DNA of 64,000 nt from Rhodobacterales bacterium HKCCE3408 (GCA_015689705.1 WVSN01000008.1:62001-126000), one strand, 5' to 3'; positions 33,119-42,072 are shown, counted from the stretch's first letter. Notes: generated by a model not told the origin, from the sequence alone. Program-made: numbers and translations.

Positions 33119-34809
33119 GGCGCTTTCCGACGATCTACTCCACGCTCATGCGGGAGAATTCGCGCGCCTTCCTGCACGGGATGGGCATGACCGACGCGGA
33201 TATCGACAAGCCGCAGGTCGCGGTCGCCCATACCGGCGGCGGCATGAGCCCGTGCAACATGAACCTGCGCGACCAGGCCGAGGCGTTGATGGCGGGCGTC
33301 CATGAGGCGGGCGGCTACCCGCACGAGACGCCGATGGTTTCGGTCTCGGACGGGCTGACCATGGCGCATCCCGGCATGCGGTTCTCGCTGATCTCGCGAG
33401 AGGTGATCGCAGATTCCGTCGAGGCGACGATGCGCGCCCATTGCTGGGACGGGATCGTCGGGATCGGGGCCTGCGACAAGAACCTGCCGGGGCTGATGAT
33501 GGGCATCGTCCGGGTCAACGCGCCGGGCGTGTTCCTGCACGGCGGGGCGACATTGCCGGGCCGGGTCAGGGGGCGCGACGTCAGCGCGCTCGACGCGTTC
33601 GAGACGGTCGGCCGGATGATCGCGGGGGAGGCCGACCGGGCAGAGCTCGACGATTACCAGCACCACGCGATCCCGGGGCCGGGCTCCTGCGCCGGGCAGT
33701 TCACCGCGAACACGATGGGGATGGTGGCCGAAGCACTCGGCCTTTCGCCGGTTGGCGTCTCGATGGTGCCGGCGGTGCATGGCGGGCGGCAGGCGATCCT
33801 GCGCGATGCCGCGCGGGCCCTGATCGCGGTGATCGAGGGCGACGGCCCCCTGCCCCGCGATCTCGTCACCCGGACGGCGATCGAGAACGCCTGCGCCATT
33901 GTCGCCGCGACCGGCGGCTCGACCAATGCCGCGCTTCATATTCCCGCCATCGCCCACGAAGCGGGGATCGCGTTCGGGATCGAGGACGCGGCGCGCGTCT
34001 TTCAACGGACACCGCTGATCGGAAACCTGAGCCCTGGCGGCAAGTATCTGGCTGCGCATGTCCATGAGATCGGTGGAACGCCCGTCATTCTTAAGGAGCT
34101 GATCGCGGGCGGATTTGTCGACGGCAGCGCGCTGACCGTGACCGGCGGTACGCTGGCGGAGGCGGTCGCAGCGGCGTTGCCGCCGGACGGTGAAGTCGTG
34201 CGGACCGTCACTGACCCGATCGCGCGAACCGGAGGGCTCGTCGTTCTGACCGGCAATCTCTGCCCGAAGGGCGCGCTCCTGAAGGTCGCGGGGCTGCCCG
34301 CGCTGACGTTCCGTGGCCGCGCGCGGGTGTTCGACGGCGAGGCTGCGGCACAGAAGGCCGTCGAGACGCGGAACTACTCTGAGGGCGACGTGCTCGTCGT
34401 CCGGAGCGAGGGTCCGAAAGGCTCACCCGGCATGAAGGAGATGCTCGGGATCACCGCGCTGCTCTACGGTCAGGGCATGGGCGCCAAGGTCGCCCTCCTG
34501 ACCGACGGGCGGTTTTCCGGTGCGTCGCGGGGCATGTGCATTGGCTACGCAAGCCCTGAGGCGGCGGTTGGTGGACCTATCGCGCTCATCGAGGACGGCG
34601 ACATGATCGCCATCGATGCGCGGCCGGAGGTCGCTTCGATCACGCTGGAGGTCGATGACGCGGAGCTTGACCGCCGCCGGTCGCGGCTCGAACCCTACGT
34701 CGCCCCGCGCGGGGGCATCCTCGAGAAATACGTTGCCTCCGTCCAGGGGGCCGAACGGGGCGCCGTGACCCATTCCGGCGCCGTCGACACATCCGGAGAT
34801 ATCGACTGA
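33115..34809 (+). CDS. IlvD/Edd family dehydratase (dihydroxy-acid or sugar-acid dehydratase)
   Basis: A 564-residue Fe-S dehydratase with the three cluster cysteines in GGGMSPCNMNLRDQ, GIGACDKNLPG and GPGSCAGQFTANTMGM, plus GGSTNAALHIPAIA and TDGRFSGASRGMCIG near the C-terminus. The family dehydrates 2,3-dihydroxy acids, including sugar acids. Its ATGA overlap with DctM and the absence of ilv genes argue for a catabolic role on the acid imported by this TRAP system rather than branched-chain amino acid synthesis. Confidence 0.88.
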   Translation: MRRFPTIYSTLMRENSRAFLHGMGMTDADIDKPQVAVAHTGGGMSPCNMNLRDQAEALMAGVHEAGGYPHETPMVSVSDGLTMAHPGMRFSLISREVIADSVEATMRAHCWDGIVGIGACDKNLPGLMMGIVRVNAPGVFLHGGATLPGRVRGRDVSALDAFETVGRMIAGEADRAELDDYQHHAIPGPGSCAGQFTANTMGMVAEALGLSPVGVSMVPAVHGGRQAILRDAARALIAVIEGDGPLPRDLVTRTAIENACAIVAATGGSTNAALHIPAIAHEAGIAFGIEDAARVFQRTPLIGNLSPGGKYLAAHVHEIGGTPVILKELIAGGFVDGSALTVTGGTLAEAVAAALPPDGEVVRTVTDPIARTGGLVVLTGNLCPKGALLKVAGLPALTFRGRARVFDGEAAAQKAVETRNYSEGDVLVVRSEGPKGSPGMKEMLGITALLYGQGMGAKVALLTDGRFSGASRGMCIGYASPEAAVGGPIALIEDGDMIAIDARPEVASITLEVDDAELDRRRSRLEPYVAPRGGILEKYVASVQGAERGAVTHSGAVDTSGDID

Positions 34810-35249
34810 TGGAACCGAACCCCTGGGACCCTTGGGCCCGCGACGACCTGACGGAGAACGAAAAGACGCTGCTGACCTTCATGCGCGACTGCATGCATGG
34901 CGACGATCTCTCGCTGCTCGATACGCTCGTGGCCGAGGATTACATCCAGCACACACCGGGCATCGGTCAGGGCCGCGCCGGCGTTCGGAAGTATATCGAG
35001 GAAGTCGCGCACCGCCGCCCGGGACGGAAGGAATGGCGGCCGGTGCAGATCTTCTCGGCCGGCGACATGGTGATCCTGCACAAGATGAGCGCGACGCATA
35101 TCTTCGCCGATTTCGTCCGCTTCAACGACCAGGGCCAGATGGCCGAGCACTGGGACGTGGTCCAGCCACTGCCCGAGCCGGATTACGACCCGATGCGGAA
35201 ATCGACCGAGAACTTCGCCCGTTTCAAGGCTCTCTTCGGCCTCAGCTAG
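34809..35249 (+). CDS. SnoaL-like/NTF2-fold protein
   Basis: A 146-residue protein with the SnoaL-like polyketide-cyclase fold: LLDTLVAEDYIQHTPGIGQG, GDMVILHKMSATHIFADFVRF, AEHWDVVQPLPE. Such proteins bind hydrophobic or aldehyde-like ligands, and a few catalyse isomerisation or aldol chemistry. It starts at the last base of the dehydratase gene (TGATG), so it belongs to the TRAP/dehydratase operon. The stop shares CTAG with the convergent DUF3237 gene. Confidence 0.83.
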   Translation: MEPNPWDPWARDDLTENEKTLLTFMRDCMHGDDLSLLDTLVAEDYIQHTPGIGQGRAGVRKYIEEVAHRRPGRKEWRPVQIFSAGDMVILHKMSATHIFADFVRFNDQGQMAEHWDVVQPLPEPDYDPMRKSTENFARFKALFGLS

Positions 35250-35713
35250 GCGAGCGCGAAGAGCGAGACGATGACCTTGCCGTCGAGCCGCGCCCCGGTG
35301 CCGACGAAGAGCGTTCGGTTGACCCATTCGTAATCCGGATGCCCGCTCTCGAGCCTCGCCTGCGTCCGCATGTAGTACGAAGACGGATCGACGTCCTCCC
35401 CACGGGCGATGGCGGCGATGACCTCGGCCGGCCCGTGGCGATAGCCATAGTTCCGGATCTCGACCGTCGCGCCGTCATGGGTTTCGATCGCGTAGCGCGT
35501 GTCCAGCTCGGCGACGCCGTTCTCGAAGATCGTCTGCCAGTCTGCACCGAGATTCAGGATCCGGCCCTTCAGGCGCGGCCCGTCCACCTTGCCTCCGACG
35601 ATCGGGATGATGCGCCGCCGGCCCGCGCGCCCGTGCCCCATCTCGCGGATCGGATCGAGATCCACTTCGATATCGCACACGTGGTCGAGGCGGGGCGGAT
35701 CGAGTTTCGGCAT
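35246..35713 (-). CDS. DUF3237 domain protein
   Basis: A 155-residue protein starting MPKLDPPRLDHVCDIEVDLD. It has the DUF3237 motifs RRRIIPIVGGKVDGPRLKG, GADWQTIF and YAIETHDGATVEIRNYGYR, and ends FVGTGARLDGKVIVSLF. The function of this family is unknown. It is frequent in catabolic clusters for aromatic or CoA-activated acids. It is the last gene of the CoA-transferase/TRAP operon, 34 bp after the large permease. Confidence 0.83.
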   Translation of the reverse strand: MPKLDPPRLDHVCDIEVDLDPIREMGHGRAGRRRIIPIVGGKVDGPRLKGRILNLGADWQTIFENGVAELDTRYAIETHDGATVEIRNYGYRHGPAEVIAAIARGEDVDPSSYYMRTQARLESGHPDYEWVNRTLFVGTGARLDGKVIVSLFALA

Positions 35714-35747
35714 GGCGCGGTGTCCTCCCTCGGGCAATGTCCCAGTG

Positions 35748-37043
35748 CTAGAGGCTCGGGAGCCAGAGCACCAGCGCCGGCACGGCGATCAGCAGGGCGA
35801 CATGCAGGATGTCGGCGGCGACGAAAGGCGCCGTGCCGCGGAAGATCGTCGGCAGGGGAATATCGCGGGCGACGCCGGATAGAACGTAGACGTTCATGCC
35901 CACCGGCGGCGTGATCAGCGCGATCTCGGTCATCCGCACGACGAGGACGCCGAAAAACACCGCGTCGTAGCCGAGGTTCGTGACGAGCGGGAAGAACAGC
36001 GGCACGGTCAGCGTCATCATCGCCGAGGCGTCGAGGATCATGCCGAGGACGAAGTAGACCAGCAGGACAAGTAGCAGCACGTAGATCGGCGCCATGTCGA
36101 CCGCGCTGACCCACCCGACGATATTGAGCGGGATGGTCGTCACGGTGACGAAGGCGTTGAAGGTGAGCGCGCCGAAGAGGATACCGAAGATCATCCCCGT
36201 GGTCTTCAGCGTGTCGAGCGCCGCAGTCTTCAGCTCCGCGAGGTTGAGCCGACCGCGGACGAGCGAGATGACGATCGCGCCGAACGCACCGATGGCGCCG
36301 GCCTCGGTCGGGGTGAACCAGCCCCAGAGGATTCCGCCCATGACGAGAACAAAGAGGAAGATGACGTCGACCGTCCGCTTCGTCGCCTGCCAGCGCCCGG
36401 CCAGATCGAAGCGCGGTCCGGCGGGCCCGAGCTTCGGATTCATCCGGCAGCGAAGGCCGATGACGATCATGTAGAAGATCGCGAGAAGAATGCCCGGAAT
36501 GATGCCGGCGGCGAACATCGCGCCGATCGAGGTCTCGGTCAGGATACCGTAGATGATGAACATGCCCGACGGCGGGATAAGGCTGCCGATGGTACCGCCC
36601 GCGGCGACCGATCCGGCGGCTAGGCTGTCGGCATAGCCGTGCTTGCGCATCTCTGGCAGCGCGACGAGACCCATCGTGGCCGTCGTGGCGAGCGAGGAGG
36701 CGTTGACCGCGGCGAACCCCGCCGACGCGCCGACCGTCGCCATCGCGAGTCCGCCGCGGAAGTGGCCGATCATGCGGGCGGCGAAATCATACAGGTCGCG
36801 GCCGATCCCGCTCGCGAACAGGATATGCGCCATGAACAGGAACAGAGGGATCGTCCCGATGGCGTAGTTCGTCGAGAGGTCGAAGACGATGACGCTGAGC
36901 TTCACGACGGCGGCGTGGAAGCTGACCAGATAGGCGAAGCCGAAGAAACCGACGAGGCCCATCGCGAAGCCGATGGGCATGCCCACCGCGACCATGGTGA
37001 ACAGGAGCGTGATGCCCAGGATGCCGGTTTCGACGGGGCTCAT
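35748..37043 (-). CDS. dctM: TRAP transporter large permease (DctM family), second system
   Basis: A 431-residue protein with the DctM motifs GFAAVNASSLATTATMGL, AAGGTIGSLIPPSGMFIIYG and EIALITPPVGMNVYVLSGVA. It begins MSPVETGILGITLLF, overlapping the DctQ stop (ATGA). It transports the acid that the upstream CoA-transferases probably activate. The sequence differs clearly from the first DctM, so the two systems are not a recent duplication. Confidence 0.92.
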   Translation of the reverse strand: MSPVETGILGITLLFTMVAVGMPIGFAMGLVGFFGFAYLVSFHAAVVKLSVIVFDLSTNYAIGTIPLFLFMAHILFASGIGRDLYDFAARMIGHFRGGLAMATVGASAGFAAVNASSLATTATMGLVALPEMRKHGYADSLAAGSVAAGGTIGSLIPPSGMFIIYGILTETSIGAMFAAGIIPGILLAIFYMIVIGLRCRMNPKLGPAGPRFDLAGRWQATKRTVDVIFLFVLVMGGILWGWFTPTEAGAIGAFGAIVISLVRGRLNLAELKTAALDTLKTTGMIFGILFGALTFNAFVTVTTIPLNIVGWVSAVDMAPIYVLLLVLLVYFVLGMILDASAMMTLTVPLFFPLVTNLGYDAVFFGVLVVRMTEIALITPPVGMNVYVLSGVARDIPLPTIFRGTAPFVAADILHVALLIAVPALVLWLPSL

Positions 37044-37531
37044 TCCGGGGCTGTCTCCTGACCGATTGCGGCCTGCACGGCGCGGAACAGGAGCACCAGG
37101 ATCAGCAGCGCGATCGCCGCGATCATCAGCCACCGGAACGGTGCGACGGGAATGTCGAGGATCGCGGTCGTCTCGTTCTGGCTGGCCCGGCGGATCGCCT
37201 CGTCGATGGCGGCAAGCGCGACCATGCCCCAGAAGGCCGCGCCGATGGCGAGCATCGCGCCCATGAGCGGGCCGCGGATGCGCGGGGCAAGCCGGTCCGT
37301 CAGCAGATCGACGCGCGTATGGGCGTTGGCCCAGGCGGCATAGGCGAGCGAGAAGGTGACGGCCGGGATGATGAGAAGTTCGGCCAGGACGTAGGTCCCG
37401 GGAAAGGCGATGCCGACGAAACGGAAGGTGACCGTGACGACCGTCAGCCCGACGAGCGCCGCGATGGCGAGCGTGCCGAGGATGGCGGCAAGCCCCACGA
37501 GCCAGCCGAGAAGGCGTTCGACGGATTGCAT
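37040..37531 (-). CDS. dctQ: TRAP transporter small permease (DctQ family), second system
   Basis: A 163-residue four-helix membrane protein. AYAAWANAHTRVDLLTDRL is the DctQ loop. It lies between the binding protein and the large permease in the usual P-Q-M order on the minus strand. Confidence 0.88.
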   Translation of the reverse strand: MQSVERLLGWLVGLAAILGTLAIAALVGLTVVTVTFRFVGIAFPGTYVLAELLIIPAVTFSLAYAAWANAHTRVDLLTDRLAPRIRGPLMGAMLAIGAAFWGMVALAAIDEAIRRASQNETTAILDIPVAPFRWLMIAAIALLILVLLFRAVQAAIGQETAPE

Positions 37532-37553
37532 GGAAAACCCCCGGTCAGGCGGG

Positions 37554-37579
37554 CCGGGGCGCGAACGGGCGCGCCCCGG
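37554..37579 (-). other. Post-SBP stem-loop in the second TRAP operon
   Basis: CCGGGGCGCG and CGCGCCCCGG are perfect 10-bp arms around AACGGG, 9 nt after the DctP stop. It has no T tract and the next gene begins 22 nt later, as in the ABC operon. Confidence 0.6.
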
Positions 37580-37588
37580 TCGATTGGC

Positions 37589-38584
37589 TTACTGTCCGTG
37601 CGCGGCGCGGATTTCGTCAAGCACCTCGGTGCCCGGCTTGCCCATCGCGTCGAGTTCGGCCGCAACATCGCGCATGGCGGGTTCGAAGGTCGCGGAATAC
37701 TCGGCGACGACCTCATCGGACACGGTGTTGAACACGACGCCCTGCTCCTCGCCATAGGCCCGGCCGGCATCCTCGGCTTCCTGCGCGAGTTCCAGTGTGC
37801 GCAGGCTCAGCCATTCGACGTTGTCCTCGAAGACCTGCTGGATGTCCGCGGGCAGGCTGTCCCAGACGGCCTGGTTCATGGCGCGGGAGGGATAGGCGCC
37901 GCGGCTGTGCGGAAGCTCCGAGTAGTAGCTCACCACTTCGGCGAAGCTGAGCGAGCGCAGCGCCTCGTAGGGCGCGATGACGCCATCGACCACGCCGCGC
38001 TCAAGCGCGGGATAGGTCTCGGTCATCGGCATCGTCACGCCTTCGGCGCCGAAGGCTGCGAGCGGACCGATGAAGTCGACGGCGGAGCGGATGCGCAGGC
38101 CCTGCAGGTCGTCCAGCGTCTCGACCGGGCCTTCGCGCAGCAGAAGATGCATCGGCGTGCCGACGTTGTAGCCAAGCACATGGACGCCCGCGAGTTCTTC
38201 GTTGAAGACGGGGTATTCGTCGACGAGGTCCATGTAGACGTTCAGCACCTCGACCGGATCGGTGTAGCCGAAGAACATGCCGGGGACGAGGCGGTTCATG
38301 TCGTAGCCCGAGCGCGCGTAGATCGGCGCGATGTAGGACATGTCAGCCACGCCGGCTGCGAGCTCGTCCACGCCCTCACGGCTCGAAATCAGGGTACCGC
38401 CCCAGAACGGCGTGATCTGCACGCGGCCGTCCGTCTGCTCCTCGATCCGGGCGATCCACTCGGCATCCGCGGCGCCGTAGGGATGGGTCTCGGTATAGGG
38501 CGAGGCGTAGTTCAGGGAAAATTCCTGCGCCGCAAGCGGCGAGGCGGCCAGCGTGATCGCGAGGCCAAGGCTCAGGTGTTTCAT
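37589..38584 (-). CDS. dctP: TRAP transporter substrate-binding protein (DctP family), second system
   Basis: A 331-residue periplasmic protein with a short signal peptide (MKHLSLGLAITLAASPLAAQ). It has the DctP fold: TDGRVQITPFWGGTLISSRE, GLRIRSAVDFIGPLAAFG (conserved Arg), PMTETYPALERGVVDGVI. ATG preceded by GGGAGGAAAG defines the start. The ligand is likely an organic acid and is not determined by sequence. Confidence 0.92.
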   Translation of the reverse strand: MKHLSLGLAITLAASPLAAQEFSLNYASPYTETHPYGAADAEWIARIEEQTDGRVQITPFWGGTLISSREGVDELAAGVADMSYIAPIYARSGYDMNRLVPGMFFGYTDPVEVLNVYMDLVDEYPVFNEELAGVHVLGYNVGTPMHLLLREGPVETLDDLQGLRIRSAVDFIGPLAAFGAEGVTMPMTETYPALERGVVDGVIAPYEALRSLSFAEVVSYYSELPHSRGAYPSRAMNQAVWDSLPADIQQVFEDNVEWLSLRTLELAQEAEDAGRAYGEEQGVVFNTVSDEVVAEYSATFEPAMRDVAAELDAMGKPGTEVLDEIRAAHGQ

Positions 38585-38606
38585 TGGTCTTTCCTCCCAG
38601 TTGTCG

Positions 38607-39764
38607 TCAATTTCCGTGACCGGCCGCGCGTGGCGGGCGTAGGCGGGCAAGGTTAAGAATGTCTTGCGTGTCGTGGCCCGGCGGGACGGCCGGGCGAATG
38701 TCGGGAACGCCGTTGATGCGGACCGGCGGCCCGAGTTGTGTGCGGGTCTTCCCGTCCGGGCCGGTGACCTCGATCACCGTGCCGCGTCCAGTGAAATGCG
38801 GGTCGGCGATGGCCTCGGCGACCGTCTGGACGGGCGCGAATTGCGTACCGGCCGCCCCGAGGATCGCCAGCCATTCCGCTTGCGCCTTCTCGGCGAAGAT
38901 CGCTGCCAGCGTCGTCCGGATCTCCGGCCACCGGGCCCGGTCGAGCTGGAGCGGGATGAAATCGGGCCGGCCGACGGTCTCGCAGAAGATCGCCCAGTAG
39001 CGCGGCTCCATGTCCGTCGTGACAAGCCACTTGCCGTCGGCACATCGCCAGAGCCCGAGATCGGCACGACGCGATCCGCGCGGCGGGGCGTCTTCCGGGT
39101 TCTCGTAGCGCGACAGAAGGTTGGCGATCAGCGCCATGGAGCAATCGGCCATGGCGATGTCGAGATGCGTGCCCTGCCCCGTCCGCTCGGCCTGTCGGAC
39201 GGCGGCAAGAATGGCGAAGGCGGCGTGGCTGCCTGTGGTGATGTCGGCGTTCGGCACGCCGGGCAAGCCGGGCGCGTCCGGGTCCTCTCCGGTGCGGCTC
39301 AGCACGCCCGACAGGGCCAGCGCGACCGGATCGTGGCCGGGCTTGTCGCGATAGGGTCCGGTCTGGCCGCAGAGCGTCAGCGAAGCGGTCACGATCGCTG
39401 GATTGACCGCGGCGAAATCGGCATGGCCGAGACCGAGACCGGCAAGCACGCCGGGGCGGTAATCCTCGACGATCACGTCGGCATCCCCGGCAAGGCCGAG
39501 GAGGATGTCGCGCGCGCTTTCGGCACCGATATCGAGCAGGATCGACTTCTTGTTCCGGGCGAGCATGTCGCGCGCCCTTTGGGCCGCCTTGGCGTCAGGG
39601 TCGAGCTTGTCCCACCCGAACACCTTTTCCTGCTTGGCGATCTCGCGCGGGTTCTCGACCCGGATGACCTCGGCGCCTTGGTCGGCCAGAAGCCACGTGC
39701 AATAGGGCCCCGGCAGGAGCCGGGAGAAGTCGATCACGCGGAGGCCGTCGAGCGCGCCTGTCAT
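38607..39764 (-). CDS. Family III CoA-transferase (CaiB/BaiF), catalytically complete
   Basis: A 385-residue protein beginning MTGALDGLRVIDFSRLLPGP, the CoA-binding N-terminus. The catalytic Asp is Asp207 in HLDIAMADCSM, where the enzyme forms a mixed anhydride with the acyl group. It transfers CoA to an unknown acid. It overlaps by ATGA a second CoA-transferase that lacks this Asp. The pair could form a heteromer with one active chain, as in two-subunit enzymes such as benzylsuccinate CoA-transferase. Confidence 0.9.
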   Translation of the reverse strand: MTGALDGLRVIDFSRLLPGPYCTWLLADQGAEVIRVENPREIAKQEKVFGWDKLDPDAKAAQRARDMLARNKKSILLDIGAESARDILLGLAGDADVIVEDYRPGVLAGLGLGHADFAAVNPAIVTASLTLCGQTGPYRDKPGHDPVALALSGVLSRTGEDPDAPGLPGVPNADITTGSHAAFAILAAVRQAERTGQGTHLDIAMADCSMALIANLLSRYENPEDAPPRGSRRADLGLWRCADGKWLVTTDMEPRYWAIFCETVGRPDFIPLQLDRARWPEIRTTLAAIFAEKAQAEWLAILGAAGTQFAPVQTVAEAIADPHFTGRGTVIEVTGPDGKTRTQLGPPVRINGVPDIRPAVPPGHDTQDILNLARLRPPRAAGHGN

Positions 39765-40792
39765 TCCGCCGCCTCCTCGCGCTGCACGCCCGGCGGGGCA
39801 TGGCGCAGGAACAGCGGCCCCGGCAGCTTCACCGTTCCGCCTTTGCCGTCCGGCACATCCTGCCAGAAGCCGCGGGCGGCGAGATGCTCGCTGCCCCGCA
39901 CCTCTTCGAGGGTCGAGATGGTCGACAGTCCCCACCCGTGTTTGAGCGACCATGCGCCAAGTTCGGCCTTCGTATGCTCTGCGAAGAACGCCCCGACGAT
40001 GCCCTGCCAGCGGTCGATCACGCCCTGATCGGTATCTGCGACGAGGATCCCGTCCCAGTCGATTTCGGCCAGTTCGCCCGCGACCCCATGTTCGGCCATG
40101 ACGCCGACGAGCGCGCGCATCATCCCGGGATTGTCGATCATCGACCACGTCACGTAGCCGTCGGCGCAGGGCCAGACCTGCCGGACGCCGGAGGACCCGC
40201 GAACCAGCCTGTTGCCCTGACGCCGCCCGACCCGGCCGGTCCAGGCGTACATGACGGCCTCGCGGTAATTGGCGAGCGTGGCGGATTGCGTGGCCGAGAC
40301 GTCGATCCGCTGCCCCTCGCCCGTCAGGCGGCGCGCGCGCAGGCCCATCAGCGCAGCCGTCGCGACCTGAATACCGGTCAGCGCAAAGGCCTGGTTCCCG
40401 GGCAGCCGCAGCGGCGGGCGGTCGGGCTCACCGATGACGGTCATCAGGCCGGAGGCGGCCATGAGCGTCAGGTCGGTGGCTGGCGTCTCGCGCAGGTTGT
40501 CGACATTGGCGACCACATGGATCAGCCCGGGACGGCCGGACCGGGCGTCGTCGTGCCCGCCTCCGGACCGGCGACCGTCCAGAAAAACGTCGGCGTCGTC
40601 GAGCAGCGCATCGAGATCCTCACCTTCGGCGACGCGCATCCCGCGATGCCAGGCAAGCCGTGCGGCATCGCCCGGCGTGTCGGTCACCCCAGCTAGTGTG
40701 ACGTCGGCCCCGAGGGCCGCGAGCATCGCGCCGCCCATGTCGGTCAGCCCGTCAGCGATGACCACGACCCGTGTGCCGGAGAGCAGGCTCAT
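39761..40792 (-). CDS. Family III CoA-transferase paralogue lacking the catalytic Asp
   Basis: A 343-residue CaiB/BaiF homologue, shorter than its neighbours. The active-site strand reads RIDVSATQS, so the position of the nucleophilic Asp holds Gln169. The N-terminal CoA-binding segment is reduced (TRVVVIADGLTDMGGAMLAA). Conserved C-terminal fold features remain (RQVWPCADGYVTWSMID). It is probably a structural or substrate-binding subunit for the next gene, with which it overlaps. Loss of activity is inferred from the alignment by eye. Confidence 0.85.
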   Translation of the reverse strand: MSLLSGTRVVVIADGLTDMGGAMLAALGADVTLAGVTDTPGDAARLAWHRGMRVAEGEDLDALLDDADVFLDGRRSGGGHDDARSGRPGLIHVVANVDNLRETPATDLTLMAASGLMTVIGEPDRPPLRLPGNQAFALTGIQVATAALMGLRARRLTGEGQRIDVSATQSATLANYREAVMYAWTGRVGRRQGNRLVRGSSGVRQVWPCADGYVTWSMIDNPGMMRALVGVMAEHGVAGELAEIDWDGILVADTDQGVIDRWQGIVGAFFAEHTKAELGAWSLKHGWGLSTISTLEEVRGSEHLAARGFWQDVPDGKGGTVKLPGPLFLRHAPPGVQREEAAE

Positions 40793-42021
40793 GCCAGCAC
40801 CCCCTCGTCGGTCAGTGTCGCGATGTCGTCCCGGCTCAGTCCGAGGATGCCGTGGAAGACCTCTTCGCTATGCTCGCCGAGGCAGGGCGACGGGCCGACA
40901 TGGTGCGGCGTCGCGGACATCCGCATCGGCGGCGCAGGCATGTCGGAGCGGCCGAGGACCGGGTGATCGACCTCGACGAAATGGCCGGCGGCTTTCAGTG
41001 ACGCACTCTCGGCGATGTCCCGGCCGTCGAGAACTGCCGAGGCCGGGACACCTGTTGCCGCGAGTGAGTCCGCGAGTGAATTCTTGTCGTGCCGCATGGT
41101 CAGCGCGGCGATCGCTTCGTCGAGGTCGGCTTCATGCGCCTTGCGCGTGGCCATCGTGGCGAACCGTTCGTCCTTGCGCAGCTCGCCACTGCCGAGGGCA
41201 TCGCAAAGCGCGGCCCACTGCGCCTCGGTCTCTGTCGCGATGGCGATCCAGGCGTCATCCCCCGCGCAGGGGTAGACCGCGTGCGGCGCCATGACCGGAT
41301 CGGAATTGGCCGGCTTTTCCGCGGGCGGGTCGGCGAAGAGATCGGCGATCACGTGGATCATCGGCTCGATCTGGCTGACATCCATGTGCCCGCCCTCGCC
41401 CGTCCTGTCGCGATGCTCGAGCGCTGCGAGGATCGCCACGGTCAGGAACATCGGGGCGACGACGTCACCATAGGCGAAGGGCGGCATATGCGGCTCGGAG
41501 CCCGGCCAGCCCGACAGGATGGCGTGGCCCGAATGGGCTGCCGCGGAGTTGCCGTATCCGCGGAACCCCGCCATGGGACCGGTACGCCCGGCGACAGAGA
41601 CACTGGCAAGGATGATGTCGGGCCGGACCTTGCACAGTTCGGCATAGGACAGCCCGATCCGCTCCATGTAGCCGGGTCCGAAATTTTCCACCGCGACGTC
41701 GGACCATGCCACGAGGCGCTTGGCAATCTCGGCACCGCGCGGGTCGCCGAGATTGATCGTGACGGATTTCTTCGAGGTGTTGGTTTGCGCGAAGAAGGCC
41801 GAGGCGTCGGGGTTCTTCGAGGCGCCGTCCGCGAAGGGCGGTGAGCGGCGGCCGAGATCGAGTCTGCGGGCGCTCTCGATCTTGATGACGGTCGCGCCGT
41901 TATCGGCAAGATCCTTCGTTGCGCGGGGGCCGGCCCCCACCCAGGAAAAGTCCGCGATCTTCAGACCGTCGAGCGCGCCCAAAACATCCTCCCATGGCGC
42001 CGGATGCCGCGACTCCTCCAT
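40789..42021 (-). CDS. Family III CoA-transferase paralogue with Glu at the catalytic position
   Basis: A 410-residue CaiB/BaiF homologue with a typical N-terminus (GALDGLKIADFSWVGAGPRA) and CoA-site motif SKKSVTINLGDPRGAEI. The active-site strand reads HMDVSQIEPM, so the usual Asp is Glu219. Whether Glu can serve as nucleophile is unknown. It is the first gene of the operon that continues through two more CoA-transferases and the TRAP system. A MarR-type operator lies 24 bp before the start. Confidence 0.87.
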   Translation of the reverse strand: MEESRHPAPWEDVLGALDGLKIADFSWVGAGPRATKDLADNGATVIKIESARRLDLGRRSPPFADGASKNPDASAFFAQTNTSKKSVTINLGDPRGAEIAKRLVAWSDVAVENFGPGYMERIGLSYAELCKVRPDIILASVSVAGRTGPMAGFRGYGNSAAAHSGHAILSGWPGSEPHMPPFAYGDVVAPMFLTVAILAALEHRDRTGEGGHMDVSQIEPMIHVIADLFADPPAEKPANSDPVMAPHAVYPCAGDDAWIAIATETEAQWAALCDALGSGELRKDERFATMATRKAHEADLDEAIAALTMRHDKNSLADSLAATGVPASAVLDGRDIAESASLKAAGHFVEVDHPVLGRSDMPAPPMRMSATPHHVGPSPCLGEHSEEVFHGILGLSRDDIATLTDEGVLA

Positions 42022-42039
42022 CGCTCATCCCTGCCGCCG

Positions 42040-42068
42040 AAATTAGTTAACTTAGTGAACTGTGTCAA
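42040..42068 (-). promoter_or_regulatory. Promoter of the CoA-transferase/TRAP operon, operator in the spacer
   Basis: On the minus strand a consensus -35 (TTGACA) is followed after exactly 17 bp by TAATTT as -10. The 17-bp spacer is the MarR-type palindrome itself, which predicts direct steric repression. Confidence 0.65.
42045..42061 (-). promoter_or_regulatory. MarR-type operator copy A
   Basis: AGTTAA-CTTAG-TGAACT, one mismatch from perfect symmetry. It matches three other 17-bp copies in this cluster, and lies in the 51-bp gap between the dehydratase-like pair and the three CoA-transferase genes. Confidence 0.75.
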
Positions 42069-42072
42069 TCGG

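Noticed and set aside
33115-34809. The IlvD-type gene as part of branched-chain amino acid synthesis
   Set aside because: It is translationally coupled to a TRAP permease and no ilvB/ilvC genes are present. A catabolic sugar-acid role fits better.
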